This document shows, piece after piece, positions 10,228 through 19,863 of a DNA stretch of 23,562 nucleotides. The position numbers were made by a program, and so were the translations under genes. The notes beneath the pieces were generated by a model, which saw only the letters and a program-made list of their open reading frames with translations, did not search any database and was not told the origin of the DNA. This stretch comes from Glomus cerebriforme. Its lineage: Eukaryota; Glomeromycota; Glomeromycetes; Glomerales; Glomeraceae. The first letter of the stretch is position 1. The number at the start of each line of letters is the position of its first letter. The stretch is taken from contig QKYT01000059.1 in assembly GCA_003550305.1 (NCBI GenBank), positions 282,884 through 306,445 of the forward strand, given 5' to 3'.

Positions 10228-10443
10228 AAAAAAGAAAAATAAAAAAGAGCAAATTGAATTAATTTTGGTAAAAAGTTAATTATAAATTTTATAATAAAAG
10301 TCTGAAATTCTATTTTTATTTGGTTATCAAGTTTACTAAATAATATTTTTATTTAACAGTTCAAAATGGATTAAAAAAAATTATATATATAATATATAAC
10401 ATCTATACTTATCAAAGATTTAAAATAATCTAAAATTTTATTT

Positions 10444-10510
10444 TATAATGATTATTATTAAATAAAGTAATAATTTATTTTATTTAATAATATTATTATT
10501 AATCATTATG
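10444..10510. repeat. AT-rich imperfect palindrome
   Basis: ATAATGATTATTATTAAATAAA near 10445 is mirrored by TTTATTTAATAATATTATTA...ATCATTAT ending at 10509, with a short indel between arms. It is a hairpin-capable AT palindrome within a gene-free stretch (9971-10840) that otherwise shows only low-complexity A/T sequence. Confidence 0.4.
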
Positions 10511-10840
10511 TATTATTATAAAAGAAATAAATATTATTAATTAAAATCATTAAATAATTCAAATAATTCTGAAATTTCATGATTTGTATATAAATTTATA
10601 TATAAATATATTGATTATAAACCTTAATAATATTTAAAGTATAAAAATTATAAAAAAACTAATCTAATAATTTAAAAAAGAAGAAATTAAAGTATAATTT
10701 TATTAGTTTATATTTTTAAGTAATATAAAAATTTAACAAGTAATTAAAATTTTAAATCATTAATTTTTATTTGATAAATATAGATATTATATATTATAGC
10801 AAAAAAAATTTTAAGTTTATATAATATAAATATTATTCAG

Positions 10841-11782
10841 ATGTCATTTTAGCTGAATACTTGCCTGATGTATATATCACTTTGCATTGTCTTTTCTATT
10901 TCAAAGACAAAGAATTTCTTTATCATCTTACTCAATATAAGAATTTTTCTAATATTTGGTATGATATAAAATACAACACAGTTACCACTACTCTTTATTT
11001 TCTGAATGACTAAAAACTCTTTAAATTACTTAATAAAAAAAAAGTGAAATATAGACTTACTAATTTAAAATTATGGATCTACAACTTTTTTAACAATGAA
11101 GAGATAATTGATGATAATGGCCATAATGTTTTGCTCTTCTATATTTTCTATTTCTTTTTCAAATCCTCTATTCACTCTTCTCTCAACTTCATTATTAAAT
11201 CTAATAATTTGACATATCAATTCATAAATAGATTTTATTTGATATTCATCAAAAAATTTTATAATAAGATTTGGTTATCACGTTATCAAATGCTAAAAAA
11301 ATAGGAAGCAATCAAACCATTTTACATGCTAATACTATTGCTTTTACATCAAATAATTTTAATTTTATCACCTATTGCAGAAAAATATACTACTACATGA
11401 ATAAAGTCACCTACGATAAGTTTAATTATCCTATTGATGATCATACTTCATGTATGTTACAAACTGCAATCTTAGAATACAAAAGAAGTACATAGAACTA
11501 GGAATTTCAAAGGGTGTCTATTTTTTTAAAAAGTTCAATCATCTTAGGAATAAGGTTAAGTATATGTATAGTGAAGATATTCTGCATTTCATAAGATTTA
11601 ATGATAAAAAAAAGATTAATAAGGATAGTTGTAATTATAATGATTATAGTATATTAACTCAAAACTTTAGTAGTAATAATAATAGTTTAGATTGTATAAC
11701 AATAAATAATAGCATAGGTAATTTAGATAGTTTCTTATTGGTTAATCATATTAACATAGATAGTCATTTGGTACTATATTAG
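10841..11782 (+). pseudogene. Degraded reading frame, possibly a retroelement remnant
   Basis: From about 10841 a plus-strand frame reads ILAEYLPDVYITLHCLFYF, continues past a single TAA (after LYFLND, near 11010) into KYRLTNLKLWIYNFFNNEEI and FYNKIWLSRYQMLKK, and stops at 11304. Shifted frames carry on to 11782 (LGISKGVYFFKKFNHL, then Asn-rich). Amino-acid composition is varied, unlike the low-complexity neighbours, so this looks like former coding sequence. The IWLSRYQ...K*E tail loosely resembles the end of LINE polyproteins, but I would not assign a family on that alone. Confidence 0.4.
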
Positions 11783-11827
11783 GAGAATTGTAGATAAAGC
11801 ATAAAGGCTAGTTTGCGCTAAGAAGGA

Positions 11828-12548
11828 GTTGCTATTAGAGGTCTGCAATGGGCTGAATCTGGGCTTAAAACCCAGTCCAGACCCAGCCCAGAATTTCTAA
11901 ATCCACTTGGGCCAGGTCTGGGCCGGTATTTAATTTTTCATAAATTTTCTGGGCCAGATTTGGATTCAAAATCTAAATCCAGATTTTTATACCTCCTTAA
12001 TTCTAGCCAAAATTTTACATTAAATTGAGCCGAAATTTAGATAGACAGAAATTAAACAATTTTAATAAATTGTAGTTTCTGAAATTAAATAAATAGAATA
12101 TCAATTTTATTTTAAAATAATATATTGTTATTTAGAGAGTTAAGATTTTTTAATTCTTTTTTATTTAATAAAATTAAAGTCATTTATTAGATTTAATTGT
12201 TTGTAATAAATTTTGGAATGTGATCATCAAATGCTGCACCTTATGGCACTAATTTTATTGCACAACAGATTGATTAATTAACATAAAAAAGTCATTTCAA
12301 ATTATAAAATAGCTATGGTTAAATTTATTTATTAAATAAATTACAAAACCACTACATTATATTAAGAAATCCAGTCTGGGTCTAGGCCAGGCTGGGTTTT
12401 CAATATATTAATGCGGGCCGGGCTGGGCTGGCATTTCATAGATGATTTTAAGTCCAGACTGGACCGGGCTGGAATTTTATATATTATTTAAAGTCCAGGC
12501 TGAGTCTGGGTTATGAAATTAGGGCTAATGCAGGCCTCTAGTTACTAT
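11828..12548. mobile_element. Non-autonomous hAT-like DNA transposon with 8-bp TSD
   Basis: The element spans 11836-12540 (705 bp). Its termini are inverted: the left starts TAGAGGTCTGCAATGGGC and the complement of the right end reads TAGAGGCCTGCATTAGCCC. The flanks are GTTGCTAT (11828-11835) and GTTACTAT (12541-12548), an 8-bp target-site duplication with one mismatch. Eight-bp duplications and TAGAGG/CAGAGG-CTGCA termini are hallmarks of hAT transposons. Subterminal regions hold many GGGCTGGG/CCCAG words, strikingly GC-rich for this window, while the core (about 12000-12350) is AT-rich. No transposase frame is visible, so it would need a transposase supplied elsewhere. Confidence 0.8.
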
Positions 12549-12897
12549 TACACCTTACCTTTACAAATTTACTTTCTTATGTGATAAGTTATATATTTTT
12601 TTTTAGAGGAGGTATTCATGATTTATATGATGTATTTGTTTCTATTGACACCAATACAATAAATATAATTAACTTATCTTGGAAAAAAAAATATAAATAT
12701 TATTGATTTGATTTGATTTTTTTTTTTAAGAAGTTCTAAAGACATTTATTAGTATTGATTTGATTTATGTATTATATTTTTTGGCAAATTTTTATGCAAA
12801 TCAATTTTTATGAAAACCAAAATAATTTTATTTATTTATTTAGATTTATTAATTTATATTATTTGTATTAATTATCATTTTTTAAATAAAGTTTAAC

Positions 12898-13252
12898 TGT
12901 TAAGAAAAAAAAAAGATATTATAAGAAATTACAATATAATAAGATAAGATACTATGATGAGAAATTATAATAAGATAAGAAGATATTATGAGAGAAAATA
13001 TTGAGAAGAAATCATGAGAAAATATTGAGAAATTAATGAGGAATCAGTTATGATAAATTATGATAATTGAAAAATTACAAAAAATTATAATAATTTTATT
13101 GTATGAACTGTTGAATATATAAGGTATTCTGTTCAATTATATTGAAGGAGATGCTTGAGATCGCTTTAGTCAATAATTAATAATGTTAAGCAAGCAAATC
13201 ATGTGACAAGTCTTCAATTAATTTGCTTTTAAAAGAATAAAGTAGAATAACA
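12898..13252 (+). mobile_element. Possible solo LTR
   Basis: A 355-bp segment opens with TGTTA and closes with TAACA, the complementary ends typical of LTRs. About two thirds in, it has a TATA-like AATATATAAGGTATTCTG followed by a T/A leader. The first half is a purine-rich imperfect repeat (AAGATATTATAAGA, GAGAAAATATTGAGAA). The flanking five bases (TTAAC and TTATT) do not match well, so the target duplication is not supported. It could equally be chance in AT-rich DNA. Confidence 0.3.
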
Positions 13253-14340
13253 TTATTTAGATTAATTAGAAAAATATTGGACAAAATCAAACAATTATTA
13301 TGCCATCCTAAAAGAAGACCATTGGGAACGTTGAAGAACTTTTTAAGATTCAAAGGTCTTTGCAAAACTCATCCTAATGAAATTATTGGTAGGCGAGATC
13401 AAATCTAGATGTTAGATTATGCTATAATGTAAGACATAATTGTGCAACTTTATCCATTAAAAGGAAAGGAAAACAAGAGCAATTTAGCCCCAGAATGTAC
13501 TAGATTTTTATTATGGGGACGCGTATAAAAAAAATTATTAATTTTATTATTTTAAATTTTAAATTTTAAATTTAATTTTGCGCAAATACGCAAAAAAAAA
13601 AAAAAAAAAATAAAACATTTTTTGGAGCTTCAACTATAATTTTAACAATATTGCGACCCAATTTTAAATTTTCTTTAGATAAGATTATCAATATTAAAGT
13701 GGTCAATAATATTTATTTCTGTAAAAAGCAACATCGATTAATAGTAGATAAATTTTTTATTGTACGAATGTAATAATATCACGTGATAATTGGGTTAATC
13801 GAAAAAAAACAGGTAAGGTGATTCACGCCCGAAAGGGTTAAAATTTTTTTAATATAGAATTTACTAAGCAATATATTTTGTTATGTCTTTGCTTGTATTG
13901 TTGATATTTAATTTATATTCTTATAACTTTTGGGTAAGTCCAAAGTTTTCCAGTAATTAAGAAAAATAAGAATAATAAACTTTTTTTAAACAGACTTACA
14001 GGAATAATTAAAAAATGTAAAAACTGTCTAACAACTAAATATTTTTAAATGGACCAATAGTATCTAAATGAAGATAGTATCCAAATAAAGCATAACGACG
14101 ATACCATTTATTACGGAGGATTCTCTGCTAATTATTAAATAAAATGAGGAAGGACCAGATGATCAATAATAAGCCATAGATTTTCAGGTTGTCTTTCCTG
14201 CTTTCCTATTAATGCTTAGACCAAAGTACAATAATATATATTTTTTCAAAACATATTATTTGCAAAGGAATATTATTATGGATAATATTAATGGTTGAGG
14301 ATAATAGAAAACATTTATACAACATTTATATTTCTTTCTT
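13253..14340. other. Gene-poor spacer with short non-coding motifs
   Basis: No intact gene is visible. A short frame at about 13298-13398 (PLGTLKNFLRFKGLCKTHPN) is varied in composition but stops quickly and has no recognised family. A less AT-rich patch at 13490-13840 includes GGGGACGCGTATAAA, GCGCAAATACGC, an 18-base A run and the palindrome TATCACGTGATA (13777-13788). The last is an E-box-type site that could bind a bHLH factor, or may simply belong to a dispersed repeat. Confidence 0.45.
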
Positions 14341-14341
14341 G

Positions 14342-14382
14342 TATATACAGTATATATATACAGTATATATATATATATAAGG
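14342..14382. repeat. TA-rich microsatellite
   Basis: TATATACAGTATATATATACAG is followed by about nine TA units. It is a simple repeat likely to vary in length between strains. Confidence 0.8.
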
Positions 14383-16215
14383 AAGGTAATTTAACTAAAA
14401 CTAATAATAAAGTTGTTAAAACCCGGAAAAGAAAGTAGATTACGATTAGTAATCCGATGATTCACACGCGTCATTCCTCGTGATGACCTCTTTAATGAAA
14501 ACTTGCTTAAATTCCTGGTATGACTAAGTTTAAATTAATCATTCATGGCTTAAATATCTCCGATTATAAATTAAATGTTTTTATTTTTAATAGAAAATGA
14601 TACCTATATTAAAAAATCTAAAAAGGAATTTAAATATATAAAATGTCAAAAAAAACCCCCCTTTTTTTTGTTTTATGAATTACATAATTTTAGTAAGTAT
14701 AAAAGCGCAGTAAACCAAAAAAAAAAAAAAAAGTAACTAAACGTAAACAAGAAATTGAGTAACGATAATGAAACAGAATTACTATTTTAAGGGAATGTAA
14801 AAATAACAAAAATAACCAAATAAGAAATATATATAATAAATAATAAGGGAAAGAATTATTGAAAAGCATATGGATATTTCATCATCATTATAAACCGTTA
14901 ATCCATATTGTAAAAAATTCACACGTTTTTTCACGAGGCAGAAAGAAATTATTGGAGTGTTTCATATGTTCTTTGTTTTTAATATAGTTAATGAGTTAAC
15001 CTAAAAAATTGATGAGATTGTTTCATAAATTCATACAAAAAAATCTTTATTTGTTAAGTCAGATGGTCGGACAAAAACCTGAATGTAACAGACTAAAAAA
15101 TCTCTTCCATCATAACTGATAATATATCTAAAAAAGGTAAGTTATTATCTAATCTAATCAAATAAAGCACTTTGATTGCCTATTTGAATAATTGGATTTT
15201 ATAAAAGGTTTATCATTATTGTAAAAATCTTGTATGAAACAAGTTTTATATTGTTATTTACCCCACTTTTTTTTTTTTTTTTTTTAAAGTCGCATGAATC
15301 TTTAAAATTCTCGATTTTTTTTTCCTTTGATTTATTAAATTCTCGTTTTTTTTTCAAAAAAAAGTTTTTTTTTTTTGGTAGTGATATCCAAAATCAGATT
15401 AATAGATTATCAGAAAAAAAAAAATTTTTTTTTTTTTATTGCTCGCGTGAGTTCATGTGAATGATTATTATTATTATTATTGGATAAGTTGTTTCTTTTG
15501 CGTATTTATGATAATATTCTTAAAAGAAATAATTAAAAAAAAAATACTACGCTTATATTTCAATTCCCCACAATACTCCACAAAATAAAAAACAATAATA
15601 AAAAAAAAAGATCTTTTTATTATTATTTTTATTTTGTGTTTTGTTTGTTGTACAAATATATATTTTTTTTTCATCTTTAAATTCTTTATTCCATAACACA
15701 ATTGAATTCTTTTTCACGCCAAAATATCCAAAATTGAAAACTCCTTCAAAGATTACATAATTATGCATAAAGTGGAAGAAAAAAAAACTTAAAGCCAGTT
15801 TTTTTTTTAAAAAAAAAAGCCACTTCTTCACACTTATTACTAAAACAAATGCGGGTGTTACCTTTTTATTAAAGAAAAAAAACGGAACATTTAACGGATC
15901 GGTCAATTAACAAATTCCCCTTAAACAAGTTTTTTTTTCTTTTTGTCCTTTTCCCTCCTAACTTTTTTTTTCTTATTTATGATAAATACTATACTTTTTA
16001 CGGTATACTCTAAATTCATATGATAAAAATAATTTTTTTTTTTCTTACATCTTCAAATGGTTTTGTAGTATTTCTTTTATCGATGATTATTTCCTGATTA
16101 GTCTAACCTAAGTTACCCCATAACTCAATTTTATGTAACTGTTTAACATAAATTGTGATAGTGTAAATGTGTAATAGCCGAATATATTATATTCAATCAA
16201 CTACGGTAACTACTT
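14383..16215. other. AT-rich intergenic region upstream of the lipase gene
   Basis: No gene is supported. Short hairpins occur at 14438-14454 (GATTAC/GTAATC) and around 14471-14488 (GTCAT/ATGAC), within a relatively GC-rich patch (CACACGCGTCATTCCTCGTG). The rest is A and T runs, including T(n)A(n) blocks at about 15360-15440 and 15795-15822, and an ATT repeat at 15468-15482. Long minus-strand translations at 15477-15906 are Phe/Lys/Asn low-complexity products of these runs. Confidence 0.55.
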
Positions 16216-16223
16216 TATATAAA
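16216..16223 (+). promoter_or_regulatory. TATA-like box of the lipase gene
   Basis: TATATAAA (followed by AAGG) lies 134 bases upstream of the start codon. It is followed by a long pyrimidine-rich leader (CTTTTTCTTCTAG, T runs) up to the ATG, a typical fungal promoter layout. The next gene has a similar box at a similar distance. Confidence 0.5.
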
Positions 16224-16349
16224 AAGGCTCTTTGAAATTATAAGAAAACGTGCTTACTTTTTCTTCTAGTTTTTATTTTTATTTTTTATCTTTCTTTCTT
16301 TTTTTTTTCCTTTTTTTTTTATCAAAGACACAATTTTTAGTTCATAACA

Positions 16350-19151
16350 ATGCCTATTCGAGAAGAAAGTATCGATACCTTTACTAAACAACAAGAAGAA
16401 GAAGAAGAAGTAGTTAGCAAAGAAATTCAACGAGACGACTCAAAAACTTCTCCTATTTTAACAAACAATGTTTCTACTACTATTAAAAATTGTAATAATG
16501 TTATTTCACGTATAACTTTAATACCACCACCTTCCTCAACTCAAGAGGAAAATTTTCAACATCAAGACCCTTATAATCTTACTTTACCAGTTCGTCGTAG
16601 AAAACGTCCACAAAATTTATATAAAGAATCAAATGTTACTATTGATGATGTTGAATCTACTGCGGAATCCTCATCTAATAATGAAATTAATTCCCTTGTA
16701 CTTAAATCTGATTCGGATCTTGCTTTAACTATAGATAGGTTTACGACGGCTTCTCGTGCTGGTTTAGATTTGGCTGGTATTGTTACTGGTTTGGCTTTTG
16801 AAGTTGCAAAAGTATCTACGAGAGCTAGTTTGGGTATTGCAAAAACTGTTACTGGTGTAATGTCGGATAGATTGGTTCAAACTATGTTAAATGATGGTAG
16901 TGGCAGGTATGTTATTGAAAAAAATTTTTTTTTTTTTTTTTCCTTATCTCGTAACTTATTATTAAATCATCATACTCTTACATATTCCTTGTAAATCTTC
17001 CCCATCAACTTGGTTTCTTTTCTTTTCTTTTTTTTTTTTTTTTCTCTGATATTTTATAACAGACAAAAATATTTTTTTATTCCTAGAATTATTGGTACAT
17101 CGACAGATTTATTACATCGTACTTTAAACTTGACAGAACAAATAGCTTTAGCTGGTTTAGAATTTACTTCAGATACTATACAATTCGCTTTCGGTACAGC
17201 AAATGAGTCAATGACTATCATTGATACACTTTTTGGTACCACGGATGCGGCAAAAGCTTTGGCTGAATTTGTTCAATTAGTAAAAAGAGAATTTAATGTA
17301 AGTTATGAAAAAGATGATAATTTAGAAGATAATCTTGGTACTTTTGGTGCTTTTCGTGTAGTAAAATCTTTAACAGCTTGGGCTTGTTTACAATATGTTA
17401 CAAATGATAATATGGAAAGAGGTTTATCAGGTTGGAAAAAGGTTAAGTTGGTAGATATTTCGGATATGTATGATTGGGTTTACGTATCAAAGAATGAAGC
17501 TGAAGAAAATATTTATGATGAATTAGAATATTTATTACTTGAAGAAGAAGAAGGTGATGAAGAAATGGTTATTATAAAATCAAATAAATCAAATAATATA
17601 GTTATAGGTGAATTAACTCCAAAAGAAGAAATACCAGAATTTAGATTTAGTATGTCAGATGAAAGATCTAAACGTTTAAGTGACATTTATTTAGATGCTA
17701 CAAAAAGATTAAGTAATCCTTATTTAGAAGAATTTGATTTTCAAACAAAGGATGAAAAATTATTTTCTTTACTTCATAATTTAAAAAGATATTCAAAATT
17801 TAGTAGTAGTGCTTATGATTTTAAGACTGCAATTATTGGTAAAATTCCTTTTCCAAAATTTCCTAATAAATCTCCAATATGGAAAGAACGTGGTAGATTA
17901 CATAGGTTTACATTTGCAAGTAATACCGATTTACCATTTGATAGTATAGTCGATTCTTCACATACAAAAGCTCCAAAAAATCCTAGTAATTATCAACCTT
18001 CTTATTTTATAATAAGAGATCATACTACTGAAAGTATTATATTAGCTTTAAGAGGTACCATGAGTATACATGATTTAATCGTTGATCTTACTTGTGAATA
18101 TGAAGATTTTCAATTTCCTGAAGATATACAACGTGGTATTGAAACAAAACATAAAGTTCATAAAGGAATATTTCAAGTTGCTAAAGGTTTAGCTGAACCT
18201 GGTAAAAGTGGTGTTTTTGAAGTAATAAAAAGAGAATTAGAAGCAAATGAAGGATATGGTTTAGTATTAGTTGGTCATTCACTTGGTGCTGGTAAGTTTT
18301 ATAAAATGATCAAAAATTTTTTTTTTTTTTTGATTCATCCTGAAAATTTGATTGATTAATTATTAATTATTATTATTCTTTTTTTTTTTTTTTTAAAAAA
18401 AAAAAAAATAGGTGTAGCAAGTTTATTAGCATTATTACTCGCTTCACCAAAAACACGACAAACGACGGTATGGTCACGTCTTCCACGGGGTCGTAGAGTA
18501 CACGCTTACGCATTCGCCACGCCATGCGTGATGTCTGCTGAATTATCAAAACGAGCACGTTCGCTCGTAACTTCAGTAGCTTATGGTAACGATGTTGTTT
18601 GTCGATTATCATTGGGTCATGTTAGAGATTTGAGAGATATGGTTAGATTTTTGGGGTCCAATAAACAAAAAGAAGGAGGACAAGAAACAGCAAGTAAAAT
18701 TTTAAAAAAAATATTAGATTATCAAAGTAGAACATTTAATGAAAATACTGAACAAGGTAGAAGAGAGAAAGCAGAATATGAAAATTTGTTTTGGAGAACG
18801 AGACAAGATGTTCATAAATATATGCAAAATGAGAAATTATATCCTCCTGGTAAGGTTTATTGGATTGTTCGAAGTGATAGAAAACCTTATTGTGATGCTA
18901 ATGAAGAAGAAGAAGAAGAAGAAGAAACAGATGGAGGAATATTCGAACAAAAGAGTTGTAAACAATATAATATGTTGGAAATTGATGATGTTCAAAAGAT
19001 TTTTGACGAAATTTGGTTTTCTCCTCATATGATGATTGATCACTTCCCTTATATGTATGGTAAGTAAAGAATTAATTTTCACATGTTTTCTAATTGAATT
19101 TTATTCTGATATATATAATTTTTTGTAGAAAATGTCTTGAAGAAATTATAA
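16350..19151 (+). CDS. Class 3 lipase, sn-1-specific diacylglycerol lipase-like
   Basis: The exons are 16350-16906, 17087-18291, 18412-19059 and 19129-19151, giving 810 residues. Donors are GTATGT, GTAAGT and GTAAGT, and the frame is kept at every junction. An in-frame TAG at 16338 fixes the start. The catalytic triad fits the alpha/beta-hydrolase lipase 3 fold: nucleophile Ser584 in GHSLGAG, which is split by intron 2, Asp648 in YGNDVVCRLS, and His798 in IDHFPYMYENVL. Oxyanion-type LALRGTMSIHDL lies at about 505-516. The order FATPCVMSAELS, then D, then DHxPxxY is that of diacylglycerol lipases, which release the sn-1 fatty acid. The N-terminus is acidic, then basic (RRRKRP, 82-87), followed by amphipathic Ala/Gly/Thr-rich helices (about 125-260) that may contact membranes. 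No signal peptide or clear transmembrane helix is visible. GAA repeats encode Glu tracts at both ends. Confidence 0.9.
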
Positions 19152-19435
19152 AAATGAGAAATGTACAGTATTTTTTTTTCAAACCGGTTTATGAAAAAAA
19201 AATTCATTAATTCATTTATCATTAAACATTGAACATTCAATTTCTTTTAATCATGATATATATACACATTATCAACATTTTGTTTGTATTATCCTTTTTT
19301 TTGCATTTATTTCATTGTACGCTTTTATTCAAAAGAATTAATTTGATATTCAAATTTTTCTTTTCATTTTTTTTTTTATTAATGTAAAATAATTCTATAT
19401 ATATACATTAAAATAATATACATATTTTCTTTGTG

Positions 19436-19450
19436 AATAAAGTGAATAAA
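19436..19450 (+). terminator. Tandem AATAAA poly(A) signals after the lipase gene
   Basis: Two AATAAA hexamers, at 19436-19441 and 19445-19450, lie about 290 bases beyond the lipase stop within a T-rich 3' region. Fungal poly(A) sites are loosely defined, so this is a candidate only. Confidence 0.45.
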
Positions 19451-19711
19451 ATACTATAATTTATGTGGAATCATTGAAAACATATTACTAAAACACTATA
19501 TAACTGAAAAAGGATAATAAATTTCAATATTGATGCATTGTTTGTTTCAGGATAAAGTTCGAGCAACTAAATACAAAGCAGCTGTCAGATGAGTAAGCAA
19601 CTATGATTGGATGAGATAATCGGTGCATGTTCCTAACTTTAAATTGCGAAATGTTGTGTTTATCAGTTCCCCATCATTAGTTCCCATCATTGTATTACAT
19701 AGATCATGATG
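19451..19711. other. Intergenic spacer between the lipase and TAM41 genes
   Basis: The stop-to-start gap between the two genes is 712 bp, of which this is the central part. No reading frame or RNA gene is evident. The 19555-19680 patch (GAGCAACTAAATACAAAGCA, CAGATGAG, CGGTGCATG) is less AT-rich than its surroundings and probably belongs to the promoter of the downstream gene. CCCCATCATTAGTTCCCATCATT near 19670 is a small direct repeat. Confidence 0.5.
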
Positions 19712-19720
19712 TATATAAAT
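19712..19720 (+). promoter_or_regulatory. TATA-like box of the TAM41 gene
   Basis: TATATAAAT lies about 145 bases upstream of the ATG at 19864, close to the spacing seen for the lipase gene. This suggests that TAM41 has its own promoter and is not a read-through product. Confidence 0.45.
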
Positions 19721-19863
19721 CATAAACGTTGTGAGAACTTAACTTTATTTCTTGAACCACAACTTGCTGCAATTTTTTTCCAAAAAAAAAAAAATAATAA
19801 AATTTCTTTTTTGTAATAAATATTATTTTTTGGCTTAATCCAAATAAGAAAAAAAAGTTCATA

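Noticed and set aside
11271..11495. Separate 74-residue gene
   Set aside because: It overlaps the degraded frame and looks like a shifted piece of the same former coding sequence instead of an independent gene.
15477..15906. Overlapping minus-strand frames of 74 and 117 residues
   Set aside because: They consist of Phe, Lys, Asn and Ile runs produced by T/A tracts, with no varied segment, no splice context and no promoter.
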